Shown one piece after another: positions 1 through 5,518 of a stretch of 13,728 nucleotides of DNA (positions are counted from its first letter, which is position 1; each line of letters starts with the position of its first letter). The stretch covers positions 1 through 13,728 of the forward strand of contig DBQN01000039.1 in assembly GCA_002305255.1 (NCBI GenBank), read 5' to 3'. A model generated the notes under the pieces. That model saw only the letters and a list, made by a program, of their open reading frames with translations, made no database searches and was not told where the DNA came from. Source of the stretch: Firmicutes bacterium UBA1393. Its GTDB lineage: Bacteria; Bacillota; DTU025. The position numbers were made by a program, and so were the translations under genes.

Positions 1-2
1 GT

Positions 3-230
3 ATCTGTCTGAATCGATGTAAAGGGCTCGCAAGGCCGAGGGGACTGCGGTCCGGCGGCGCTGTCCCAAGAGGGCACATCACGAACCCGCAGCTCTACGC
101 GTTGCGCCTTGAGCACACTGTTCTCGCCGCTCGGGGCCTGATCGGGAATACCTCGATTCTGCCAGTATCCGCGGACGTTTACGTCGATTCTCACAGTATC
201 CGGCTCTCCTATCCTCCGAAATCCACATAA
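3..230 (+). CDS. Possible 3' end of an upstream gene (partial, unrecognised)
   Basis: Frame 3 is open for 75 codons from the left edge to a TAA at 228-230, with no start inside a clearly coding context, so any real gene begins outside the window. The residues just before the stop read VDSHSIRLSYPPKST, and an earlier stretch reads GHITNPQLYALRLEH. I do not recognise a family. Third codon positions are G/C-rich through much of the frame, but long open frames arise by chance in DNA of this composition. It has the same orientation as the next gene at 494. It could equally be non-coding. Confidence 0.25.
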   Translation: MCLNRCKGLARPRGLRSGGAVPRGHITNPQLYALRLEHTVLAARGLIGNTSILPVSADVYVDSHSIRLSYPPKST

Positions 231-432
231 AGCGTTTCGTGGCCTTGTTGCGCCGTCCACGCGTCGCCCGTCGCCCCTCGACCGCCGCAACAGGTGGCTC
301 ATCGGAACCGCTCAGAGCGCGGCGGGGGCGATGTTTCGGGCGCGAGCCCCATCTCGCCCACCGCATGGCGCTGCGGGACTACCAGAGCTGCTTGTCGGGC
401 ACGAGTGTAGATGGCGTGCTGAGAGGCGGTTG

Positions 433-441
433 TGGTATCAT
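433..441 (+). promoter_or_regulatory. Candidate extended -10 promoter element for the DUF554 gene
   Basis: TGGTATCAT is an extended -10 (TG, one base, then TATCAT, five of six matches to TATAAT) in otherwise very GC-rich DNA, 52 bases before the ATG at 494. No good -35 hexamer is visible 16-18 bases upstream, so the call depends on the extended -10 alone. Confidence 0.3.
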
Positions 442-493
442 GGCGGCATAGCGAAGTGCCCGGGGGGCGCCGCGACCGACGGGGGAATCGCCG

Positions 494-1171
494 ATGACGG
501 GAACACTCATCAACATGGCAACAGTTGTGGCAGGGACGACGCTCGGCATTGCACTAAAGCAGAGGATGCCCCGGCGAATGTCAGACACTGTGATGCAGGG
601 TATGGGAATCTTCACGTGCTTCATGGGCCTCTCCATGGCCCTGAAGACGCAGAACACGCTCATCGTGCTGTTCAGCATGGTGTTGGGCACTGTGATCGGC
701 ACGGGCCTTGACATCCAGGCAAGGCTGGAGGCCGGCACGAAGCGCCTCGAGGCGCGGTTCGCGCGGGAGGGCACGGGGCTGGCGGCAGGCTTTCTGGCTG
801 CCAGTCTGCTCTACTGCGTTGGCCCGATGAGCATCATCGGCTCGATAGAGGATGGTCTTGTAGGGAATTATCAGATCCTTTTGACGAAGGCCATCATGGA
901 CGGCGTTGCGTCCATCGTGTTCGGTGCCACCATGGGTGTAGGAGTTGCCCTATCGGCGGTAAGTATCCTTGTTTACCAGGGCGGCCTGACTCTGGCCGCG
1001 GCCGGCGTCAAGAGCGTGCTCACTGACGCGGCCATCGTCGAGATGACGGCCACCGGCGGCCTGCTAATCGTGGGTATAGGCATGAACATGCTAGAGATAA
1101 AGAAGGTGCGCGTGGCTGACATGCTGCCGGCGATACTGGCGGCGGCAATACTGGCGCAGATCATCAAATAG
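494..1171 (+). CDS. DUF554 family integral membrane protein
   Basis: A 225-aa, strongly hydrophobic protein of the DUF554 (YdfK-like) family, whose function is not established. The N-terminus (GTLINMATVVAGTTLG) is the typical family opening. The central stretch around residues 110-125 (CVGPMSIIGSIEDGL) and the following K-x3-MDG segment are also characteristic. About six or seven membrane helices are visible, separated by a charged cytoplasmic-type linker around residues 75-92. Length fits the family. The ATG is preceded by a purine-rich GGGGGAA at 481-487, a modest ribosome binding site. The next gene follows after 26 bases in the same direction, so the two are probably co-transcribed. The family call is firm; a substrate or role cannot be read from the sequence. 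Confidence 0.9.
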   Translation: MTGTLINMATVVAGTTLGIALKQRMPRRMSDTVMQGMGIFTCFMGLSMALKTQNTLIVLFSMVLGTVIGTGLDIQARLEAGTKRLEARFAREGTGLAAGFLAASLLYCVGPMSIIGSIEDGLVGNYQILLTKAIMDGVASIVFGATMGVGVALSAVSILVYQGGLTLAAAGVKSVLTDAAIVEMTATGGLLIVGIGMNMLEIKKVRVADMLPAILAAAILAQIIK

Positions 1172-1197
1172 AGTACCCATGTCAGGAGGTGCCAACT

Positions 1198-1752
1198 GTG
1201 ATCTGGGACACTGCAGGACCCGCAAACACTACAGCAACGCTGACAGAGGCCATTACCTATGCGAAGGAGCACAACATCGGATGGCTCGTGATAGCGTCGT
1301 CGAGCGGCGCTACAGTCAGAAGGGCGCTGGAGGTCGGCGTCGACGGGCTCTCCGTCGTGTGTGTGACGCATCACGTTGGTTTCTCGGCGCCCGGCGCCGA
1401 CGAGATGCGCCGCGAGGAGAGGGCGTTGCTGACCGACAACGGAGTGCAGGTGCTCACCACCACCCACGTGCTGGCCGGCGTAGACAGGAGCTTGCGTCTG
1501 AAGTTCGGGGGGCTATACCCGCCTGAGATCATTGCCGCAGCCCTTCGCATGTTAGGGCAGGGCGTCAAGGTGTGCGCGGAGATCTCCATCATGGCCCTTG
1601 ATGCCGGGCTCGTCCCCTTTGGCGAGCGCGTCGTTGCTGTGGGGGGCACATCGTCAGGCGCCGACACAGCGGCCGTAGTCGTTCCGGCCCACTCCAACGA
1701 CATCTTCCGCCTGCGCATTGAAGAGATCATCTGCAAGCCACGGACGTGGTGA
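1198..1752 (+). CDS. Stand-alone pyruvate kinase alpha/beta (C-terminal) domain-like protein
   Basis: A 184-aa protein resembling the C-terminal alpha/beta (allosteric) domain of pyruvate kinase without the catalytic barrel. The N-terminal half shows the pattern of that fold: a helix (TLTEAITYAKEHNIGWLVIAS) followed by the SSSGATVRRALE loop and helix. Small proteins of this kind are annotated in many Bacillota, but their function is unknown. They cannot make pyruvate because the active-site domain is absent. I place the start at the GTG at 1198 because a perfect AGGAGG (1184-1189) sits 8 bases upstream. An upstream in-frame GTG at 1189 overlaps that ribosome binding site and would add only three residues. 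It probably shares a transcript with the DUF554 gene and ends 42 bases before a strong hairpin. Confidence 0.8.
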   Translation: MIWDTAGPANTTATLTEAITYAKEHNIGWLVIASSSGATVRRALEVGVDGLSVVCVTHHVGFSAPGADEMRREERALLTDNGVQVLTTTHVLAGVDRSLRLKFGGLYPPEIIAAALRMLGQGVKVCAEISIMALDAGLVPFGERVVAVGGTSSGADTAAVVVPAHSNDIFRLRIEEIICKPRTW

Positions 1753-1794
1753 GAGAGAACAGGGCTGACGGCGCACAGAAGCCTACAGAAGATG

Positions 1795-1824
1795 AAGGAG
1801 GAACCGCTCGCGCGGTTCCTCCTT
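1795..1824. terminator. Strong hairpin between convergent genes, likely bidirectional terminator
   Basis: A perfect 13-bp stem (1795-1807 pairing with 1812-1824) with a 4-base loop, TCGC, lies between the ends of the plus-strand gene (1752) and the minus-strand gene (1907). The position and symmetry suit transcription termination from both sides. The bases after the stem are pyrimidine-rich on both strands but contain no clean T run, so efficiency as an intrinsic terminator is uncertain. Confidence 0.65.
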
Positions 1825-1873
1825 GCTCATTGCTTATCGTCTGTTGTTCATTGTTCTCTGTCCGCTGTCGGCC

Positions 1874-1904
1874 GGTTGCCGCCGGTCGCTGGTTGCCGGT
1901 CGTC
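1874..1904. repeat. Short imperfect direct repeat in intergenic DNA
   Basis: GGTTGCC followed by GCCGGTCG occurs at about 1874-1888 and again, shortened, as GGTTGCCGGTCG at 1891-1902. The bases just before it (1825-1860) also contain two similar copies of a TCATTG(C/T)T motif. It lies between the hairpin and the end of the minus-strand hydrolase gene. No coding function is apparent. Confidence 0.4.
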
Positions 1905-1906
1905 CG

Positions 1907-3064
1907 TCAGTTCTCGAACACCCGCGAGGGATCTACCTCGGCGGGGTTCTGGAGGTAGTAACCGGTCCCATTCGTCATGACATCGGTGTACAGTGGGAAC
2001 ATCGCACCACACGGGGTTTCCGGGTGCATCATGTTGTAGACGTTAATCAGCTGGTATGCGCTGGTGAGCAGGCGCCCGACTCTGTTGTCGATGGTCTGGG
2101 CGTTGTTGATGTCATACGAGGTGTAGAGCAGACCCTTGTCGGCTGCCCTCTGCAGAAACTCGTCCTTGCCGTCGATCATCAGCTGCTCTGTGACTCTGCC
2201 GACGACTCGGTCGATGAATGGTTCAGCAGTCTCGACCAGTACCGCCAGGGTATCGCTGAAGTCTCCAAGCTCGCGGTGGGCGAGGCCGTGGAGGTTCTTC
2301 GGTGATACCTCTGTCTTCATGGGCATCTCCGCCTGAGAGAACATTGCGGCCAGGAAGGAGAGCTCCTCGGCCCTTTGGTGAGCGACGTAGGTGTCGACGA
2401 CTGGGTACATCAGAGACGCCTCGTGGAAGTCGATGGTCAAATCCACTTTCTCGTTTCTGATGAGCTCCATGATGGCGTAGCCCATGCGCTCTGTGAGGGT
2501 GCCGTTGGGCCGCCCGGGATACGCGCGGTTCAGGTTCCTGATGTCCTGGTATGCCAGGTTCTGACCTGACGGATAGTGCACGTAGGTGAAGGGATCAGGC
2601 CACTGGTCGAGGGGGGCCGTCTCTCTGTCGCCGATCCTGTATACCTGCTGGCCCCAGGAGGTCGGGATGTGCAGGAACTGAGGGTAGCCGTTCCCGACGA
2701 TGCCCTGTGTGGAGGCGCTCATGTCAGACCTGGGGACGACGATTACTCTGCCCGACGTGATCTGGAGGTTCTCCATTAGCACGTACGCGGCAATGGTGCC
2801 GGCAGGCTCATATGGATGATCGCCGCCTATGATGAGAGTTGTGGCTCCGGGCACGCCCGAGTCAAAGAAGTACACCGGCGTATCGCCCCAGGTGTTCTTC
2901 AAGTTGGGCAGCCAGTCTGACAGCATTCTTCTCTCCGTAAATGCTTCGGACACAATTACTGTCTCTTTGAAATGCCTGAGCTCCAGAAACTCCCTTGCCG
3001 CGAAGCCGGCGAGGACGAGGAACACAAGCAGGAAGACGACCTTCCTGAGAGTAGCGCCTTTCAT
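1907..3064 (-). CDS. Membrane-anchored M14 / succinylglutamate desuccinylase-aspartoacylase-like zinc hydrolase
   Basis: A 385-aa protein with an uncleaved signal anchor (hydrophobic residues 9-22, no cysteine) and an extracytoplasmic domain of the AstE/aspartoacylase branch of M14 zinc carboxypeptidases. The zinc ligands are visible: H83 and E86 in GGDHPYEPAG and H214 in DFHEA. NLNRAYPG (177-184) matches the family's NR-x-(F/Y)PG substrate-binding motif, and E278 in VETAEP is the likely general acid/base. Relatives cleave amide bonds of N-acyl or peptide substrates carrying a free carboxylate. Its position beside poly-gamma-glutamate synthesis genes makes gamma-glutamyl amides an attractive substrate, but this is inference. 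Last gene of the minus-strand operon: its ribosome binding site (AAGGAGGG) overlaps the TAA of the 57-aa gene upstream, suggesting translational coupling. Confidence 0.85.
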   Translation of the reverse strand: MKGATLRKVVFLLVFLVLAGFAAREFLELRHFKETVIVSEAFTERRMLSDWLPNLKNTWGDTPVYFFDSGVPGATTLIIGGDHPYEPAGTIAAYVLMENLQITSGRVIVVPRSDMSASTQGIVGNGYPQFLHIPTSWGQQVYRIGDRETAPLDQWPDPFTYVHYPSGQNLAYQDIRNLNRAYPGRPNGTLTERMGYAIMELIRNEKVDLTIDFHEASLMYPVVDTYVAHQRAEELSFLAAMFSQAEMPMKTEVSPKNLHGLAHRELGDFSDTLAVLVETAEPFIDRVVGRVTEQLMIDGKDEFLQRAADKGLLYTSYDINNAQTIDNRVGRLLTSAYQLINVYNMMHPETPCGAMFPLYTDVMTNGTGYYLQNPAEVDPSRVFEN

Positions 3065-3077
3065 GTGTATTCCCTCC

Positions 3078-3251
3078 TTACCGAATGTGCAACGCGCGCA
3101 GCAGGAATGGGATGATCGCGTAGGCGTATACGATATCGTAAACCAGACTCGTGCGGGTCGTCCTCTTGAACAGAGCTCTGAGGAGAAGCAACCCGAAGAA
3201 AGCCGACATCAGGAAGTAGATCTGCCTGATGACTTCCTGCAGAAACACCAT
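3078..3251 (-). CDS. Small two-helix membrane protein (57 aa), unrecognised
   Basis: A short gene of 57 codons plus a TAA stop (3078-3080). Two hydrophobic segments, about residues 11-28 and 36-53, flank a basic turn (FKRTTRTS), as in a small helical hairpin. It begins MVFLQEVIRQ and ends LLRALHIR. The ATG at 3251 has a strong AAGGAGGG six bases upstream, and the stop codon merges into the ribosome binding site of the hydrolase. It lies 25 bases after the permease stop, so it is clearly within the operon. I do not recognise a family. By position it could be an accessory subunit of the permease, loosely like the small membrane subunit of TRAP transporters, but it is much shorter than DctQ. Coding status is well supported by spacing and ribosome binding site; function is unknown. 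Confidence 0.75.
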   Translation of the reverse strand: MVFLQEVIRQIYFLMSAFFGLLLLRALFKRTTRTSLVYDIVYAYAIIPFLLRALHIR

Positions 3252-3276
3252 TGGACTCCCTCCTTAGCTTCCCTGA

Positions 3277-4575
3277 CTACTTGGTGAGCGGCACGAACAG
3301 TCTCCACTGGACGAGCATCGTGAGTGCTATGGCAGCCAGGACGATCCACGGAGCGGCCACTTCTTTGAGGAACTCGGTGTACGAGCCCTTAAAGCCGGTC
3401 TTCTCAATCGCCAGGCGGCCGACTATTCTTGACGGTGGCAGGCAGTCACCCAACGGGAACATGAGAGAGAGGGCTGCTGCCACGACTGTGACGTTGATGC
3501 CCACTGAGTTCATGCGGAAGATGATCGGCACTCCAAGTATCACTGCGCTGCCGTACGACAGGGAACCCTGCGCGAACGGGCAGAACAGCAGAGCCGTCAC
3601 GTAGATCCACACTATTGGGAGTGTGACGAAGCTGATCGCGATGAGACCCCTCACGCCGGTGAGGGCAAGCATTCCCACGAGGGCGCCGACGCTGACGAGC
3701 GTAGCAACCAGGGGGAACACCATCTCTATCGTGTAAGTAGTCACTTCCCACCAACGCTTCAAGCCCCTGCGCTCGGGATCGATCAGCATGACCAGCACTG
3801 CGCAGAGCAGGAAGGTGAGGGGAAGGCCGATGACTGGAATCGAATGCGCCTTATACTGCGCCAGAAGGATCAACGCCAGCAACAACGCGAAGGGAAGCAC
3901 CAGCCGCCACCAGGTCATGCCCTTTGCTGCCGGCGGCAGGTACGCGAGGACTTCGGCCTTGGAGCGAGGCTTGGCGCCTCTTCCGTAGTAGAACACTGCG
4001 AAGATTGTGACAATGACGACGGGTAGGAGCAGGATCTTGTTGAAGCCCACATAGGGCATGTTGGCGCCTGCTGCCAGGAGCATTGCCCACAGGTTGATGG
4101 GGGGCGCCGCTGCCGACAGGATTGCCAGCACGAACACGAATGCTGCTCTGCGGGCGGGTGGGATGCCCATGAACTCCAACACCGTGGCGACTAGCCCGCC
4201 GACCACCAGTATCGACACGCTGCCCGCACCGGTGATGGCGCCGGGAACGAGCATGACGAAGGCCAGCAGGAAGAGCATGAGCCACTTCATGTTGTAGAAA
4301 CTCTGCACGATATTGCGCACCAGTGCGTTTGTAGCTCCGATTTCTGAGTAGAAGTTCATGAACAGAGATGCAGTGATGAACAAGAGTGCTAGGTCGAAGT
4401 ATGTCAGGGTGCCCTCTACGAGGAGGCGGACCGGCAGTCCGAACCCGGCGACAAGCGCTCCTACCACGGCTGTGATGGCCATCGAGATCTCCGGCGACTT
4501 CAACTTCCAGCTGCAGAATGCGAACGTCGCCGCCATGGCGATCAGCGTATACGTTGTCTGAAGAGTCATGGTCAT
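3277..4575 (-). CDS. Ion-transporter-superfamily permease, DctM/TRAP-large-subunit-like
   Basis: A very hydrophobic 432-aa protein with about eleven or twelve membrane helices and the two-fold architecture of the ion transporter superfamily (DctM, DcuC, CitMHS relatives). Two re-entrant-type regions stand out: GAITGAGSVSILVVGG followed by ILSAAAPPINLWAM in the first half, and CPFAQGSLSYGSAVILG followed by SLMFPLGDCLPPS in the second. This resembles TRAP large subunits, whose usual substrates are carboxylates, but no DctP or normal DctQ gene is present. I start it at ATG 4575, seven bases after GGGGGG (4583-4588). A TTG at 4590 lies upstream of that site, and an ATG at 4569 is also possible. 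It is flanked by a secreted DUF6305 gene and a 57-aa membrane protein. Substrate and direction of transport are not determinable; dicarboxylate or glutamyl compounds are plausible. Confidence 0.8.
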   Translation of the reverse strand: MTMTLQTTYTLIAMAATFAFCSWKLKSPEISMAITAVVGALVAGFGLPVRLLVEGTLTYFDLALLFITASLFMNFYSEIGATNALVRNIVQSFYNMKWLMLFLLAFVMLVPGAITGAGSVSILVVGGLVATVLEFMGIPPARRAAFVFVLAILSAAAPPINLWAMLLAAGANMPYVGFNKILLLPVVIVTIFAVFYYGRGAKPRSKAEVLAYLPPAAKGMTWWRLVLPFALLLALILLAQYKAHSIPVIGLPLTFLLCAVLVMLIDPERRGLKRWWEVTTYTIEMVFPLVATLVSVGALVGMLALTGVRGLIAISFVTLPIVWIYVTALLFCPFAQGSLSYGSAVILGVPIIFRMNSVGINVTVVAAALSLMFPLGDCLPPSRIVGRLAIEKTGFKGSYTEFLKEVAAPWIVLAAIALTMLVQWRLFVPLTK

Positions 4576-4594
4576 GTTGTTACCCCCCAAGAGT

Positions 4595-4616
4595 GTGCGC
4601 CCTGGTTAGGGCGCAC
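4595..4616 (-). promoter_or_regulatory. Intra-operon stem-loop between the DUF6305 and permease genes
   Basis: GTGCGCCC (4595-4602) pairs perfectly with GGGCGCAC (4609-4616) around a 6-base loop. In the minus-strand transcript it lies just after the DUF6305 stop and just before the permease ribosome binding site. No T run follows, so it is more likely an mRNA-stabilising or processing element, or a partial attenuator, than a terminator. It could set a higher level of the secreted protein than of the permease. Confidence 0.5.
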
Positions 4617-4620
4617 TTAC

Positions 4621-5241
4621 TCACTTGGAAAACATGGCTGTGAACAGAGCGGGCACGTCGGTCATCGCGGTTTCCTTGTCGAAGTAGGTGAGGGGTACCT
4701 TGTTCTTGTCGGCGAGACTCTTGAACTTGCCGTCGTAGTCGCCGTCTTTCCTCACGATGATGTAGTCGGCGAAGGGGGCGATTGCATCGATGCTCTGTTC
4801 GTTGGCGCTGCCCGGGAGGCCTCTGTTGTCCTTTCCGTTCAGAACGAGCGCAACGATCTTGATCTTCAGCCGCTTCGCCTCAGCCACGACCTTCTTCAGG
4901 CGGGCAATCTCATCCTCGATGGTGATCCCTGAGGCACCGAGGCCCTTTGCAGTTGAGCTGATGGCGAACACGATGGTCTTGTACTTGGCGATGTCGGCTG
5001 GCTGCGGCTCTGCGTTGTAGAAGTAATCGGTCTCGTAGCGGAGTGCGACCTTGGAAGTGGGGTTGAACGTAAGTATCGTTCTCGTGCCTTTACCATCCGG
5101 CCCCTGCCCGGCATTGCTGAGCAGCATCGGGAACTCGAACTTGGGTGGAGGGTTAGTTCCCGTGATGGCGGCCGATACTGGGTTGGCGCCCATGAGCATC
5201 AGCAGTCCGAAGAGAAGCAACAGTGCGGAAAACCTCTTCAT
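4621..5241 (-). CDS. Secreted DUF6305 family protein
   Basis: A 206-aa exported protein. Residues 1-24 form a classical signal peptide: MKR, a hydrophobic core, then PVSA-A with an AxA cleavage site. The mature part looks like DUF6305: a short strand with SNAGQGPDG (42-50), a TIVFAISSTAKGLGASG segment (89-105), a helix of alternating charge (DEIARLKKVVAEAKRL), strand KIVALVLNGKD, and ADYIIVRKDGDYDGKF (158-173). The alternation suggests a Rossmann-like alpha/beta fold; the function is unknown. The start at 5241 is chosen because AAAGGAG lies just upstream and the signal peptide follows directly. The frame remains open 48 codons further back but without these features. It is the first gene of the operon, under the promoter at 5324-5352, and could act as a solute-binding partner of the permease, which is inference. 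Confidence 0.75.
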   Translation of the reverse strand: MKRFSALLLLFGLLMLMGANPVSAAITGTNPPPKFEFPMLLSNAGQGPDGKGTRTILTFNPTSKVALRYETDYFYNAEPQPADIAKYKTIVFAISSTAKGLGASGITIEDEIARLKKVVAEAKRLKIKIVALVLNGKDNRGLPGSANEQSIDAIAPFADYIIVRKDGDYDGKFKSLADKNKVPLTYFDKETAMTDVPALFTAMFSK

Positions 5242-5323
5242 GCGTATTCTCCTTTCGAGTAGATCCATGCCCCCATTTGCGCCGGGGCTGACGCGGTACT
5301 CTAACCTTTCTTCCCCTCTAACA

Positions 5324-5352
5324 ATTGTAGCACGGGCCGGAATGTGAGTGAA
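5324..5352 (-). promoter_or_regulatory. Sigma-A-type promoter of the DUF6305 operon
   Basis: On the minus strand, TTCACT (5347-5352, four of six matches to TTGACA) is followed by a 17-base spacer and TACAAT (5324-5329, five of six matches). The two bases TG before the -10 (TGCTACAAT) make it an extended -10. Transcription would start near 5317, giving a leader of about 75 bases before the ATG at 5241. Confidence 0.65.
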
Positions 5353-5490
5353 GAACTGCACATAGGCGGATGATTGCTCCGTCAAGTGTATTTGTTGGGG
5401 TCAATGTTATGCATTGTCAGGCAAGTCGCTACCAGTTTCGCTGGCTCATCCAGGCGCAATCGGTTACCAGACTGAGCTGCCTGCGGGATG

Positions 5491-5499
5491 TGCTATTAT
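5491..5499 (+). promoter_or_regulatory. Candidate extended -10 element upstream of pgsB
   Basis: TGCTATTAT is an extended -10 (TATTAT, five of six matches) located 20 bases before the pgsB ATG. Only a weak -35 (CTGAGC, 5472-5477, 16-base spacer) is present. The predicted transcript start near 5506 would fall right at the ribosome binding site (AAGGAGG, 5507-5513), leaving a very short leader. A more upstream promoter in 5350-5480 is an alternative I could not pin down. Confidence 0.3.
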
Positions 5500-5518
5500 G
5501 TGTGGGAAGGAGGCCAAG

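Larger units (their letters stand above)
1..493. other. Left-edge region without a well-supported gene
   Basis: Nearly 500 bases with no convincing complete gene. Frame 3 of the plus strand stays open from the edge to a TAA at 228-230 (separate entry). An arginine-rich minus-strand open frame at 79-366 has composition typical of a GC-rich shadow frame and no clear ribosome binding site. From 231 to 430 the DNA is GC-rich with short repeats such as CGTCGCC and a 7-bp complementary pair, TGTTGCG / CGCAACA, around 245-297. I see no tRNA, rRNA or mobile element. The last 60 bases hold a candidate promoter and ribosome binding site for the gene starting at 494. Confidence 0.5.

Noticed and set aside
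41..67. GGGAC / GTCCC complementary pair as a possible terminator
   Set aside because: The stem is only 5 bp with a 17-base loop and no T run, and it falls inside the possible partial ORF.
79..366. Minus-strand open frame of 95 aa, arginine-rich
   Set aside because: Its composition is that of a GC-rich shadow frame, it has no clear ribosome binding site, and it overlaps the competing plus-strand frame at 3-230.
973..1467. Minus-strand open frame of 164 aa across the DUF554 / pyruvate-kinase-like junction
   Set aside because: It is antisense to two genes with recognisable protein families and good ribosome binding sites.
1823..2305. Plus-strand open frame of 160 aa opposite the hydrolase gene
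   Set aside because: It is antisense to the 3' part of the zinc hydrolase and starts inside the terminator hairpin. It lacks recognisable domains.
5242..5385. 48-codon upstream extension of the DUF6305 gene
   Set aside because: It would bury the signal peptide internally and extend through the promoter at 5324-5352. The ATG at 5241 has its own ribosome binding site.
5414..5518. 35-codon upstream extension of pgsB
   Set aside because: The ATG at 5519 has GGAAGGAGG just upstream and gives the family-typical N-terminal membrane helix.
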